This document shows positions 19,901-27,456 of a stretch of DNA of 45,583 bases, piece after piece (the stretch's first letter is position 1; every line of letters begins with the position of its first letter). The notes under the pieces are model-generated. The model ran no database searches. It saw nothing but the letters and a program-made list of their open reading frames with translations, and was not told the DNA's origin. Position numbers and translations under genes: made by a program. The stretch lies in assembly GCA_016712415.1 (NCBI GenBank), contig JADJRC010000034.1:1-45583 (forward strand). The letters run 5' to 3'. This DNA comes from Lewinellaceae bacterium (GTDB lineage: Bacteria > Bacteroidota > Bacteroidia > Chitinophagales > Saprospiraceae).

Positions 19901-20515
19901 GCCTGTGGCCGTCCAGTTGTAAGCGCCGGCGCCGGTTACCGGCGGAACGGAAAGCGTCATGACACCGCCCGGGCAGATTTTCGTCGGTCCCTGGATCGCG
20001 CCGATCGGTCCGACGCTCGGGGCCTGTACAGCAGAGGGCGGCACGACGTTGATGGAGAAATCGCACTGGTCGCCGGCATAACCGTCGATCAGCAGGTAGT
20101 AGTTGACGCCCGGTGTCAGGGCAGTAGTGATGGATACGGGGGTATTGCCGTTACCGGCAGAACCGCCATTACAGCCACCCGGAACCGGGTTGGAACCGCA
20201 GTTTTCATACAGTGCAATCTGTACACCGTTACCGATGATACAGTTAAAAGGTGTTGCGGTAAACGTGGCGCCGGCAGCGCCGGCAATAAATCCAAGCCAC
20301 TGCTCATTTTCAATCGTTCCGCAAAAACCGGGTGCAAAACCCTGGGAATAGGGACTTGTTGTTCCGGTGTACCCGTTAAAGTTGCAATAGATACAGGCTT
20401 CATTACAGTTGTCGGCTGCCGGCGTATCATTTGCCGGGCAGGGATCCGGAACCTGTGCCATCAACGAAAGGCTGGACTGAAGCAGAATACACAATAAGAG
20501 TAGTTTTTTTACCAT
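13916..20515 (-). CDS. Giant Ig-repeat surface protein 2 with SprB repeat and T9SS type-B C-terminal domain
   Basis: Intact frame of 2199 residues from the ATG at 20515. Order: signal peptide (MVKKLLLLCILLQSSLSLMA); N-terminal domain CIYCNFNGYTG paralogous to giant protein 1; a PKD-like domain (GPTKICPGGVMTLSVPP); two Cys modules ending YQGCDSI; then about 20 tandem Ig-like units of 76-79 residues. The unit type is ATGGTLTC..., WTGPNGFTS..QNP, GTYTLTVTNPSNGC, TSTATATV. One SprB-type repeat follows (DVSCYGKTDGALAINSVEGG), then the gliding-motility-associated C-terminal domain (YVYIPNIFAPES, FDRWGGLVHEYYDF, ending KGDVTLYR). It should be exported through T9SS. The DNA is itself a long run of about 230-bp near-repeats, so recombination or assembly collapse could change the copy number. 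SprB of Flavobacterium is the nearest known functional comparison (mobile adhesin), but the repeat array differs. Confidence 0.93.
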   Translation of the reverse strand: MVKKLLLLCILLQSSLSLMAQVPDPCPANDTPAADNCNEACIYCNFNGYTGTTSPYSQGFAPGFCGTIENEQWLGFIAGAAGATFTATPFNCIIGNGVQIALYENCGSNPVPGGCNGGSAGNGNTPVSITTALTPGVNYYLLIDGYAGDQCDFSINVVPPSAVQAPSVGPIGAIQGPTKICPGGVMTLSVPPVTGAGAYNWTATGGALINGQPSPVTLFAPGGNVVQITAPPNAPPPTSIQICVQAVNSCDQDNPFVCKTVQIMKIPDTQLPPVVVCAEDAPYELPWGQTVGVSGNYAHTYTSYQGCDSIVKKLVTVKPLLIRNLPPQTICAGSCITICGEQYCDGGNFTHVCESYQGCDSIINFSILLLSPEAEITGGGALSCVTTSLVLSSTPSPGSKIWKIMPSQMVVGTGNSITVTQPGTYVLTVTASAGGNFCIDTDTIVITGNTTMPTVSATGGTIGCGGAMATLGATTNAQMPAYAWTGPNGFTANTQNPMAGVAGTYTVVVTDNSTGCTNSATATVTGNTTPPVASATGGTLTCSVTTIQINGNSNIPNSSYAWTGPNGFTSSTQNPNVTVNGTYTVVVTNLTNSCTSTATATVNLDNAPPSAAATVSGPITCPAPIVTLNATPASGVTYAWSGPNSFTSTQQNPPANAAGAYVVTVTNNGNGCTGTATISVTGNTVAPNATANGGTVSCGVININLDGNSVTPGVTYGWTGPNGFTANVADPAVTDPGTYTLTVTDPVNSCTSTATAVVDGDYTAPGASATGGIITCSDVNTVITGSSGTPGVTYNWVGPSGNNYPAQNPTVSNIGQYTLTVTNPSNGCTSTATATVQPDANVPDATATGGTLTCAVTSLMLDGGSVTPGVILSWSGPNGFNSTLEDPTITVDGTYTLTVSNPSNGCSAQADAIVELDVAAPGAAATGGTLTCTNPTFTLAGDSPTNGVIWSWTGPNAFTSNQQNPQTNDDGIYTLLVTDPSNGCTSVATADVMADQNAPTASSTTGTLTCSVTSLVLNGSANLPVTFDWSGPNGFTSQLQNPTVMEPGDYILTVTATNGCTDAETIVVAQDIAEPGASTTGNTIDCTNPQVPIAANSPLATVTYNWTGPNNFTSGLQNPTVSLNGAYIVTVTSTGNGCTSTSTAQVAIDTVTAVLQATAPDILTCSATTVDIQATVTASASPLQGLAWSGPAGFTSNQEDPAVTNPGPYILVATLANGCTSQTQVTVNQDIAAPNANAQGGTLTCSVTDLDLDGISATAGASFDWTGPNGFVSPLEDPNITVDGVYTLTVTGPNGCTSTTTATVDLDVAPPGSSATSSNDLDCDDLNATLTGASPTNGVSYAWTGPNNFSATTATTSTAAPGTYQVAITGPNGCVSTSDVIVLQDITPPSATATGDTIDCISGQAIISGMSPTTGVTYSWSGPNSYTSTQQSPTVTVDGTYNLVVMGPNGCTSTASAFVAQNTQSPTVALTGGGTLTCAVTDVTIVGNISTPGAIGAWTGPNGFSSLQDTIIVSNPGDYIFNVVATNGCISAPSLTVPQDIQAPQGVTSTGGLLNCTFPTITLQGGSTTPGVIYSWNGPGGYTSPQQNPNVTNPGTYTLVVTNPVNGCTTATSALVTQDPTIPDISVVADSLTCTVQTITLDATTNTPNVTFQWTGPNGFNSTLEDPATGAPGNYTVVATATSGCTSSFTYNVLQNITAPGATAQGDTLTCTITSGTIIGGSPTPGVSYSWTGPGTFTSTQANPVVTQTGTYTLVTTSSNGCTSVATAQVVPDASIPTLSITTGTITCAIPSIQLTAATNVQTVTWQWSGPANFNSTQQNPAATVPGNYTVVVTNTATGCSNVTSGLVADDTQGPTVNVGTPNELNCTTTQVGLSASVPVAGSYLYQWNTTDGNILSGATSQNPQVNQQGTYLVVVTNTQNGCTTVEDVLVKLDPATPSGAVLDKRDVSCYGKTDGALAINSVEGGTPPYVFMLDNRPFSQTTVFTSLPPGPHTLLIQDANGCEYETTFDVEEPEPFTVDLGLDTTIILGESISLTLNLDEITTDPDRVEQTIVQPEALLDSVFCDNCEITPYYSFRYQVTIVDANGCKATDDRLVIVDKTRYVYIPNIFAPESDNTNYLFMIFGDERQVTNIKSFQVFDRWGGLVHEYYDFKPNDISSGWDGNVRGDKAGPAVFVYFAEIEFIDGEVILYKGDVTLYR

Positions 20516-20887
20516 GAATCCGGTAGTTTAAAGCGTTTGAATATTTATGACGCGATAAGCGCTGATACAGCACTTTTCGGGTGAATAGCCTGATTACTAA
20601 TGATGACTTGCAATTGATTTTCCCGGAGTGAGAAAAGTTTGAAAACAATCGGTTGAGACGAATTCAGATTATTGAATCAGGAAGGCGGCGTGTCTGAAGT
20701 GGATGATAAACTGGCCTGCAAAGAAAGGTAAAATTTTATTTTGCGAACTTCTTTACTGACCACTTTAACTGTCCCGCCCAAACGTGCCGAACCCAAATTT
20801 TGCCCGGAATACGGGTCGAATATTTGGGGTTTGCCTCCCAATTGCATTTTGATGAATAAAAAAATGTAAGGTTTAAGTATCACATTT
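20516..20887. other. Intergenic stretch between giant genes 2 and 3
   Basis: About 370 bases with no plausible gene. It carries the upstream region of the leftward gene at 20515, where no clear TAnnTTTG element is seen. A segment at 20779-20807 resembles 6696-6720 in the opposite orientation. No canonical terminator was found for the gene ending at 20888. Confidence 0.5.
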
Positions 20888-23800
20888 TCAGCGAAAAACA
20901 CTCACATCTCCTTTGTAAACACCTGTCTCCCCATCAATAAATTTCACCACGGCATAATACACATAAACCCCTGGTAAAACATTTTTGCCTCCCTGCTTTC
21001 CATTCCAGCCTGCCGACAGGTCGTTGGGTTGAAAATCAAGCGCCTCAAACATCAGCGCACCCCAACGGTCGTATATCCTGAACAGCTCCACCCACGCGAC
21101 ATCTCTGCCCCCGAACACCGTCAACGTGCCGTTTAAGGCACTTTGCGGCGACAATATATTGGGGATATAAACATTCCGGGGTTTTCCAACCTGTACCAAA
21201 ACGGCATCCGCTGCAATACAACCGTTCGAATCAATCGCCGTAACATTCACATTCCAGGATTGCAGCGGGAAAAATCGTTGATAATCCTTTCCTACAGCTA
21301 TCGAATCCAGCAGCGGCTTCCATATTATCGTATCCAGGGCGCCGACCGGCGCCGTAGATTCCATACTTAGATACACTGAATCGCCTAACGCTGCCTCGAT
21401 GGTTGCTCCGAGGTCAATAATTAATTCCGGAGGTTCGATCACCGGCAGTAGCGGCGATGTCCATTCACACCCATTGGCATCCATCAGGGTAATGGTATAA
21501 TTGCCCGGCTCAAGTCCGCTGAACACAGGATTGGTCCCGAACGCACCGCCGTTTAGCGCGTACAATACGGGCGGGTGGGTGGTTTCAACGGAATCGATCA
21601 CAATTTTTCCGTTGTGTTCGCCATAGCATCTGACGTTTTGCACCACAATGCTACCCGCACTCGGAGGGTCGTTATCCAGAATCACATTTACATCATCGGA
21701 GGCGGAGCATCCTGCCGGGCTGGTGACGATAAGCGTATAGTTTCCGGCATTACTGGCGAACACCTGGGCTGTATTTCCGAAAACAACGCCGTTTGCCAGC
21801 CATTCATACGTGATGCCCAGCCCGACGCTGGTGCCGGAACTTCCCAATGCAACGGCGCTTTGGTCACAATTGATCGCCTGGTCTTCCCCGGCATCGGCGA
21901 CAGGTGGTGCAAGCAGTTTTACTGTTACGGTTGCTGCATCATCCGGACAGGGCGCCAGGGCATCCACCGTGTACAGGAATGTATAGGTGCCTGCAGGTTG
22001 CCCTCCCGTCTCGAAGGTGCCGGTGGCGGCAGTGAAACCACCCGGCAATGCAGGCACAGCAGAAGTCTCCGTCCATTTGCCGTTCAGGTTTGGATCGGTA
22101 AGAAAATTAATGAGTTGCAACGGCAGCGCTATACCGGCGCAAATTTCAACCGGTTCGTTGGGTATGCCGGCAGATACGGGCGTGCTGACTGAAATCGTGA
22201 CCGAACCGCTCAGCGCCGTGGTACAAACCGGGCCGATACCGTCCGACACCGAAATCAGGGTGTAGGTAATGGAGGTATCCGGCATAAGGTTGACGGTAAC
22301 AGGCTGTTGGTTGGTGATCGACAGTGTGTATTGCCCGCCAGTATCATCGGTATAAATAACCTGGAGAGGGAATGTTCCGCTGCCCGAAAATATCAGGGGC
22401 GTGTTGTCGCCTTTGCAAATACCGGCATCGCCGGTAAAACCTGCATCGGGCAGGGCCTTCCACTGAACGGGGGCGCCGGGTGCGACCGACAGGCAGGGAT
22501 CATTCAGGTCTACCAAACCAGCCTGGTTGTTGCCCGCAACGGCAGATATATAATAGGTGACGCCTGTTTGCAGGTTCGCTGTAAAGTCAAATACCGGTTG
22601 ATCGCCGGTGGCGAGTATGTTTCCGGCATTTGTGCCCGCCTGGTCGTGCAAAATAAACTGGAGAATATCGTCCGGATCAAGGCTTGCGTCGCTGTTCCAT
22701 ACGCCTGTCGCTTGCTCGCCGGCGCAAAACAGGAGCGGCGCCGTTTGCATCGAGCCGGCATCTGTAACGCAATTGCAGTCTTTTGTACCGTTAACCGGAA
22801 GGCTGGCACAACCGTTGGCATCCACTATGGTGAAATTATACGGGGTATTGCTGGCGATGGGTACGGAATTGAAATTGTTGCCGGTAAAACTGCCGCCCAG
22901 GCCATTAACTGTGTATGGCGCCGTTCCTCCACTTGCCGTAAAGCTGACGGTGTATTGGGTATTGGTGCCGTTGCAGGCTTCGTCGAGGGCTGTAAAAGCA
23001 GGCGACTCGTTGAAACTGATACTGACCTGATCTTCGCCCTGGCAAATCACATTCGTCTCTGTCCATTTGAAAACATAGGCGCCGAATGCAGAAACGGTGA
23101 CTTGTCCATTGCCACTATTCCCGTTGCTGAAAGTCGCCGTGCCAGGGCCGGAAACGAACGACCAGCTTCCGCTGAATCCGCTTGCAACAGCCTGAAGACC
23201 AGCTGTTTGACCGCAAACAGCAGCGTCGGGTCCGGCATTCGGGGCCGGGTTTTTGTAAAATACAACCGGCTGGCCCGCCGCTACAGAAAAACACGGGTCG
23301 GCCGGATCGGGAAATCCGTTGAGGGGGTTGCCCGCCACCAGCGAAATGAAATACGTTTGCCCGAAATTCATACCGCTTACAAACCCGAACTGGCCGGTTG
23401 TGTTTTGGGCAAATACCTGCCCGAGCGCCGGACCTGATCCGCTGTGCAACACCCAGGCCGTCACATCGTTGGCGTCTAATACTGCAGGTATGGCAGCGGG
23501 CGATACGGTTAGGGTAGTGCCCTCGCAAGTGCTGAGCGTATCGGGCTGCATGGCGCCGGCATTGGTACTGCAATTGCAGCTAAATGAACCGCTGACAGGC
23601 GCTGCGGTGCAACCATTTGCATCAGAAATGGTGAAGTTATAGGTTTGGCCGTTGGGTATCGGAGCCGAGGCAAAAACGGCGCCGGCAACGGGAGTCCCGT
23701 TAATGCTGTAGGGCTGGGCGCCTCCGGAAAGGATGAGCGTTACGGTAAAATTTTCATTGGCGGCGTCGCAGGTGCGTTGCAGGTCGTCCAGCACAGGCGA

Positions 23801-26800
23801 TTCATTGAACTGAAGTGTTACCTGATCCGAGCTGGTGCAACCGTTTTCAGTGATGGTCCAGTTGAGGGTGTATGTTCCCTCCAGCGACGCGGTGGCACTG
23901 GCAGCAGCGTTTTGCGGGTCGCTGAAATTCAGCGTTGCGCCGGCAGGCGCAGCAGCAACCGACCACATTCCGGCGCCGTTCGGGATATTGCCGTTCAGGA
24001 GTATGGTTAGTCCGCAAGTGTCGTTGTCCGTACCGGCATTAGCCAAAGGAAAGGGATAAAAAATCACCGGCTGGCCGGGCGCAACGGAAAGACAGGGGTC
24101 GGCAGGGTCGGGGGCGCCGTTCAGGTTGTTGCCGACCACAAAAGATACGTAATACGTGACGCCGTAAGTCATACCCGGCTGAAAGTTGAACGTACCGGTA
24201 TTGTTTTGTGCCAATACCTGTCCGAGTACTGTCCCGGGATTGTCATGCAGCACATAAGCGCTGACGTCGTCGGCATCCAGACTCTGTCCGCCGAGGTGCT
24301 GTGCCTGAATGGTGTCGCCCGGACATGCGCCAATCGTTTGAAGGTTCATCAGACCGGCTTCCGTAATACAGTTACAGTCGAAACTTCCTGTTATTGTCCC
24401 TGATATACAACCATTTGCGTCCGTTATGAAAAACGAATAGGTCTGCAGGCTGGGGACAGGATTAGAGGTAAATACCCCGGCGTTTATAGTGCCGCCTGCT
24501 GCTGTATAAGGCGGCGTACCACCGCTTACGGGGAACGAAACGGTGTAGTTTTGATTGTTGCCGTCGCAAACCAGGCTTACCGGGCCTGTGGCCGGCGGTG
24601 CATTAAAGTTGACGGTCACCATATCCGTATCCTGGCAGATCGCATTGTTTTCTGTCCACAGGAAATTGTAGGTACCATATACGGTTACCGAAACGGCAGT
24701 TGCAGCCGAAGCGGCATTGCTAAATGTGGCAGTTCCGGGCCCGCCAATACTGCTCCATACACCGCTGCTTCCGCCGATACTTTGTACGGCCTGCAGCGAA
24801 AAGGCAGTGTCGCAGACCGAACCGCCCGGACCTCCGTCAGCAACGGGTTGTGCGTACACGGCAACCGGGAAGCAGTCCTGAGGGCCTGTTCCGCACCCGT
24901 TGGTTGCGCTGACACAAACATCCCCGCCCGGTGCGCCCGACCAGTTTACTGTGGCTGCCGTTGTATTTTGTCCCGATACCAGGGCCCCGTTGGCTGAAAC
25001 CGTCCAGGTATATCCTGTGGAATTGTTAACAGGCAGGATAGTATAGGCGCCTGTGGTGCCGGAGCAGAGTGCCGTGTCGCCGGATACGAGTGGCTGGGGA
25101 GGCAGGGCGTTGATCTGTACCGGCAGGCACATGTCCTGCCCCGCTCCGCAACTGTTGGTCACGTTGACACAGACATTTCCGGAAGTTGAAGTCCCCCAGT
25201 TGACGCTTATACTGTTCGTTCCCTGGCCGGATACGATACTTGCCGGCGCATCGACCGTCCAGTTATAGGAGGTCACACCGGCAACAGGTTGAACGGTGTA
25301 TGTTTCTGTACTGCCCTGGCAGGCGGCAGTTGCGCCCTGGGGCTGGGCCGGATTGAGTGTCGAACCGGCTGTCACATTCAGGCAGGTTTGCGGGCTGGAA
25401 CCGCAGGCATTTACGGCCGCCACACAGATATTCCCACCGTTTACAGCGTTCCAGTTGACGCTGATACCGGCAGTGCCCTGCCCTGAGACGATGGTTGTGC
25501 CAGCCGGGACCGTCCAGTTATAGGATGATGCATTGGCGACAGGGCTTATCGAATAACCGGCGACCTGGCCGGGGCAAATGGTATCCGGGCCCGTTATGGC
25601 TGCCGGTGTATTGGGCACATTCTGGCTACCAGTTACGGTAGTGCTGGTGGAGTCGCAGCAAGTAGCATTTCCGCTGGTGCGGCAAACCAGGAGCTGGTAA
25701 TCGCCCGGTGCATTTACCGTTGCGTTGATGCCGGTAGAAGGGCCGACGATATTGCCGCCGTTGCTTGCGGTCCATTGGTATGTTACACCGATACCTATGG
25801 TAGAACCGGCGCCCTGTAGCACCACGCTGTTTTGAGCGCAGGACAATTGTGGCGGTGGAGACGCGATATTCGCGATCACGATCATTTCAGTGAGGTGCAG
25901 CGTAACGATGCTGTCGCATCCCCCGGCATTCATAAACGTTTCAACGTAATTCCCCTGCCCGCAGGCCGATTCAAACCCGGGTGTCTGCGAACATTCATCG
26001 GGGCAAACCATTTCATTGATCGTGGCAAAACTGGGTTGCACCACAGTGAGAAAAAGCGTGGCTGTATAAGGGCATCCGTTTTGGGTAAGGTTTCTGACAT
26101 AGGTGCCCGACTGGCAGTAAGACTGGTTGAAAAACAGGTAGCATTGCGGTGCACAGATAGTCTGGTATTCTTCAATATCCGGCGGCAGCGCATTGATGGT
26201 GACGTTGACACAGTTGGCGGTAATTTTTCCGCAAAACGGGGGCGTGGTGGAGTTCAGTTGAGCCGACAATTGTGTGGTCGTCAGCGATCCGTTCGGGGCG
26301 GGGATATCTCCTTCGTTGGCCAGCAGGTACGACAGGCCGCAAACCGTGTAATTGCCAGGCGGATAACCCATCAGATTGGCATCCGGCTCGTAACCCTGAA
26401 TAACGCCACCGGCGCCGCTGACGACATAGGTATAGCCATAATCGGACGAAGGGGGCGGCGAGTTGGGCGGCGCATAGGTGGGCGGCAGGTTCAGGTCGAG
26501 CGATGCAGCGCCTTCACATGCTACCACATCGGGCTGCAGCAGGTTGCCGGCATTGGCGGCACAGGAAAAACAGTTGATGCCCGAAGGATCGCAAAATATA
26601 ATTTCATAGTTGAAAAAATTACCCACGTCTATGGCCTGGCCGTCGATAACCGTCAGGGTCCACTGCCCGTTGACAGAGCCGGAGCTAAAATTTTCCAGGC
26701 ACCCGGCAGCCGGATAATAGGACCCGGAATAGTTGCCGAAGAGTCCCCAAGGCTGGTTATTGTTCCAGGTCGGGCTGAAACCAGGGTCCGGGTTGGCAGG

Positions 26801-27181
26801 GTCGCCGCAGGGCACAAAACTGACGTTCCAGGTCGTGAAGTCCGTTTCGCCAAAAAAGCCGATCGGGCCTACCAGGGTAACCGTTTGTCCGGCCGGCGAA
26901 GTCAGCGTAATCTGAAGGTCGCCGAGATATTCGTGATCAAAGGAGAGGTTGACGCCGCACACCCCCTGACCGTTCTGTCCCAGGGTCGGATTGTCGGCAT
27001 TTTGTATCTGGATGTAAAATTGCCCGGTAAAACCGTCGGGCATGAATTGCGGACAGTTTGTGCATACGCACGGCCCCTGTGCCCCGGCAGGGGTTGTCAA
27101 TATTATGGGGCAAAAAAACAGTAAGAAACGGCAACAGGTGAGGATCAGGGAGCTTGGGAGATGTGCGTAAAGATTAAACAT
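20888..27181 (-). CDS. Giant surface protein 3: N-terminal P-domain, PKD-like repeats, SprB repeat, T9SS type-B C-terminal domain
   Basis: Frame of 2097 residues, ATG at 27181, with an unusually long signal region (hydrophobic FLLFFCPIILTTPAGAQ at about 19-35). Residues about 55-210 look like a P/proprotein-convertase domain: LSFDHEYLGDLQITLTSPAG, GNYSGSYYP, WTLTVIDGQAIDVGNFFNYE. Next come Cys/GCD modules, three PKD-like units of the type SYNWTVPAGTTIVSGQGT...GNICVAAVNACG, and then three copies of a composite module that begins (C)NC..(D/N/E)AG.M and includes VLH...G, YYVS and DPCLSVAPG. A unit APVADAGEDQAINC and a SprB-type repeat (RCYGEHNGKIVIDSVE) precede the C-terminal domain (NVYIPNILSPQS, YDRWGALMFEALDF, ending KGDVSVFR). 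The P-domain at the N-terminus of an adhesin-like protein is unusual; the divergent neighbour is a subtilase that lacks this domain. Confidence 0.92.
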   Translation of the reverse strand: MFNLYAHLPSSLILTCCRFLLFFCPIILTTPAGAQGPCVCTNCPQFMPDGFTGQFYIQIQNADNPTLGQNGQGVCGVNLSFDHEYLGDLQITLTSPAGQTVTLVGPIGFFGETDFTTWNVSFVPCGDPANPDPGFSPTWNNNQPWGLFGNYSGSYYPAAGCLENFSSGSVNGQWTLTVIDGQAIDVGNFFNYEIIFCDPSGINCFSCAANAGNLLQPDVVACEGAASLDLNLPPTYAPPNSPPPSSDYGYTYVVSGAGGVIQGYEPDANLMGYPPGNYTVCGLSYLLANEGDIPAPNGSLTTTQLSAQLNSTTPPFCGKITANCVNVTINALPPDIEEYQTICAPQCYLFFNQSYCQSGTYVRNLTQNGCPYTATLFLTVVQPSFATINEMVCPDECSQTPGFESACGQGNYVETFMNAGGCDSIVTLHLTEMIVIANIASPPPQLSCAQNSVVLQGAGSTIGIGVTYQWTASNGGNIVGPSTGINATVNAPGDYQLLVCRTSGNATCCDSTSTTVTGSQNVPNTPAAITGPDTICPGQVAGYSISPVANASSYNWTVPAGTTIVSGQGTAGISVNWNAVNGGNICVAAVNACGSSPQTCLNVTAGSTLNPAQPQGATAACQGSTETYTVQPVAGVTSYNWTVDAPASIVSGQGTNSISVNWGTSTSGNVCVNVTNSCGAGQDMCLPVQINALPPQPLVSGDTALCSGTTGAYTILPVNNSTGYTWTVSANGALVSGQNTTAATVNWSGAPGGDVCVSATNGCGTGPQDCFPVAVYAQPVADGGPGGSVCDTAFSLQAVQSIGGSSGVWSSIGGPGTATFSNAASAATAVSVTVYGTYNFLWTENNAICQDTDMVTVNFNAPPATGPVSLVCDGNNQNYTVSFPVSGGTPPYTAAGGTINAGVFTSNPVPSLQTYSFFITDANGCISGTITGSFDCNCITEAGLMNLQTIGACPGDTIQAQHLGGQSLDADDVSAYVLHDNPGTVLGQVLAQNNTGTFNFQPGMTYGVTYYVSFVVGNNLNGAPDPADPCLSVAPGQPVIFYPFPLANAGTDNDTCGLTILLNGNIPNGAGMWSVAAAPAGATLNFSDPQNAAASATASLEGTYTLNWTITENGCTSSDQVTLQFNESPVLDDLQRTCDAANENFTVTLILSGGAQPYSINGTPVAGAVFASAPIPNGQTYNFTISDANGCTAAPVSGSFSCNCSTNAGAMQPDTLSTCEGTTLTVSPAAIPAVLDANDVTAWVLHSGSGPALGQVFAQNTTGQFGFVSGMNFGQTYFISLVAGNPLNGFPDPADPCFSVAAGQPVVFYKNPAPNAGPDAAVCGQTAGLQAVASGFSGSWSFVSGPGTATFSNGNSGNGQVTVSAFGAYVFKWTETNVICQGEDQVSISFNESPAFTALDEACNGTNTQYTVSFTASGGTAPYTVNGLGGSFTGNNFNSVPIASNTPYNFTIVDANGCASLPVNGTKDCNCVTDAGSMQTAPLLFCAGEQATGVWNSDASLDPDDILQFILHDQAGTNAGNILATGDQPVFDFTANLQTGVTYYISAVAGNNQAGLVDLNDPCLSVAPGAPVQWKALPDAGFTGDAGICKGDNTPLIFSGSGTFPLQVIYTDDTGGQYTLSITNQQPVTVNLMPDTSITYTLISVSDGIGPVCTTALSGSVTISVSTPVSAGIPNEPVEICAGIALPLQLINFLTDPNLNGKWTETSAVPALPGGFTAATGTFETGGQPAGTYTFLYTVDALAPCPDDAATVTVKLLAPPVADAGEDQAINCDQSAVALGSSGTSVGLGITYEWLANGVVFGNTAQVFASNAGNYTLIVTSPAGCSASDDVNVILDNDPPSAGSIVVQNVRCYGEHNGKIVIDSVETTHPPVLYALNGGAFGTNPVFSGLEPGNYTITLMDANGCEWTSPLLPVIEPPELIIDLGATIEAALGDSVYLSMESTAPVGALDTIIWKPLLDSIAVGKDYQRFFPLQSWNVNVTAIDSNGCIAADAVLVQVGKPRNVYIPNILSPQSALNGTLTVFGGRDVAWVELFRIYDRWGALMFEALDFQPNDLSAGWNGKQGGKNVLPGVYVYYAVVKFIDGETGVYKGDVSVFR

Positions 27182-27375
27182 GAACGGTTAATTTGTTTGA
27201 AAGGCCACAGCCTGATCAATTGTTTTGAACTGATTGTGTTTTTGTCAGAAAATCCGACTATTATTCGGATTATTAAGGCAGATAATTTTTTGGGGAAAGG
27301 TAAAAAATGAACGATCAAACTTTGCCAAAAATATGCGTGGCTGCGGGTTTATCATTTACGCATTGGCTTCCTCCA

Positions 27376-27383
27376 TACTTTTG
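27376..27383 (+). promoter_or_regulatory. Candidate -7 element of the subtilase gene
   Basis: TACTTTTG matches TAnnTTTG and lies 73 nt upstream of the subtilase ATG. A clear TTTG -33 element is not visible, so support is moderate. The 275-nt divergent spacer (27182-27456) shows no other feature. Confidence 0.35.
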
Positions 27384-27456
27384 TAATAAAATCGCGGAGA
27401 ACATGCAAACATCAGGGTGTTTATGCTGTTCTCCTGCCTGATTAATTGGACACAAG

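Noticed and set aside
7400..20400. Regularly spaced repeats as a possible CRISPR array
   Set aside because: The roughly 230-250-bp periodicity is due to protein-coding Ig-like units in a continuous frame; there are no short identical repeats with unique spacers.
20677..20901. 74-codon minus-strand frame after giant gene 3
   Set aside because: It overlaps the 3' end of the giant gene in another frame and has no conserved feature.
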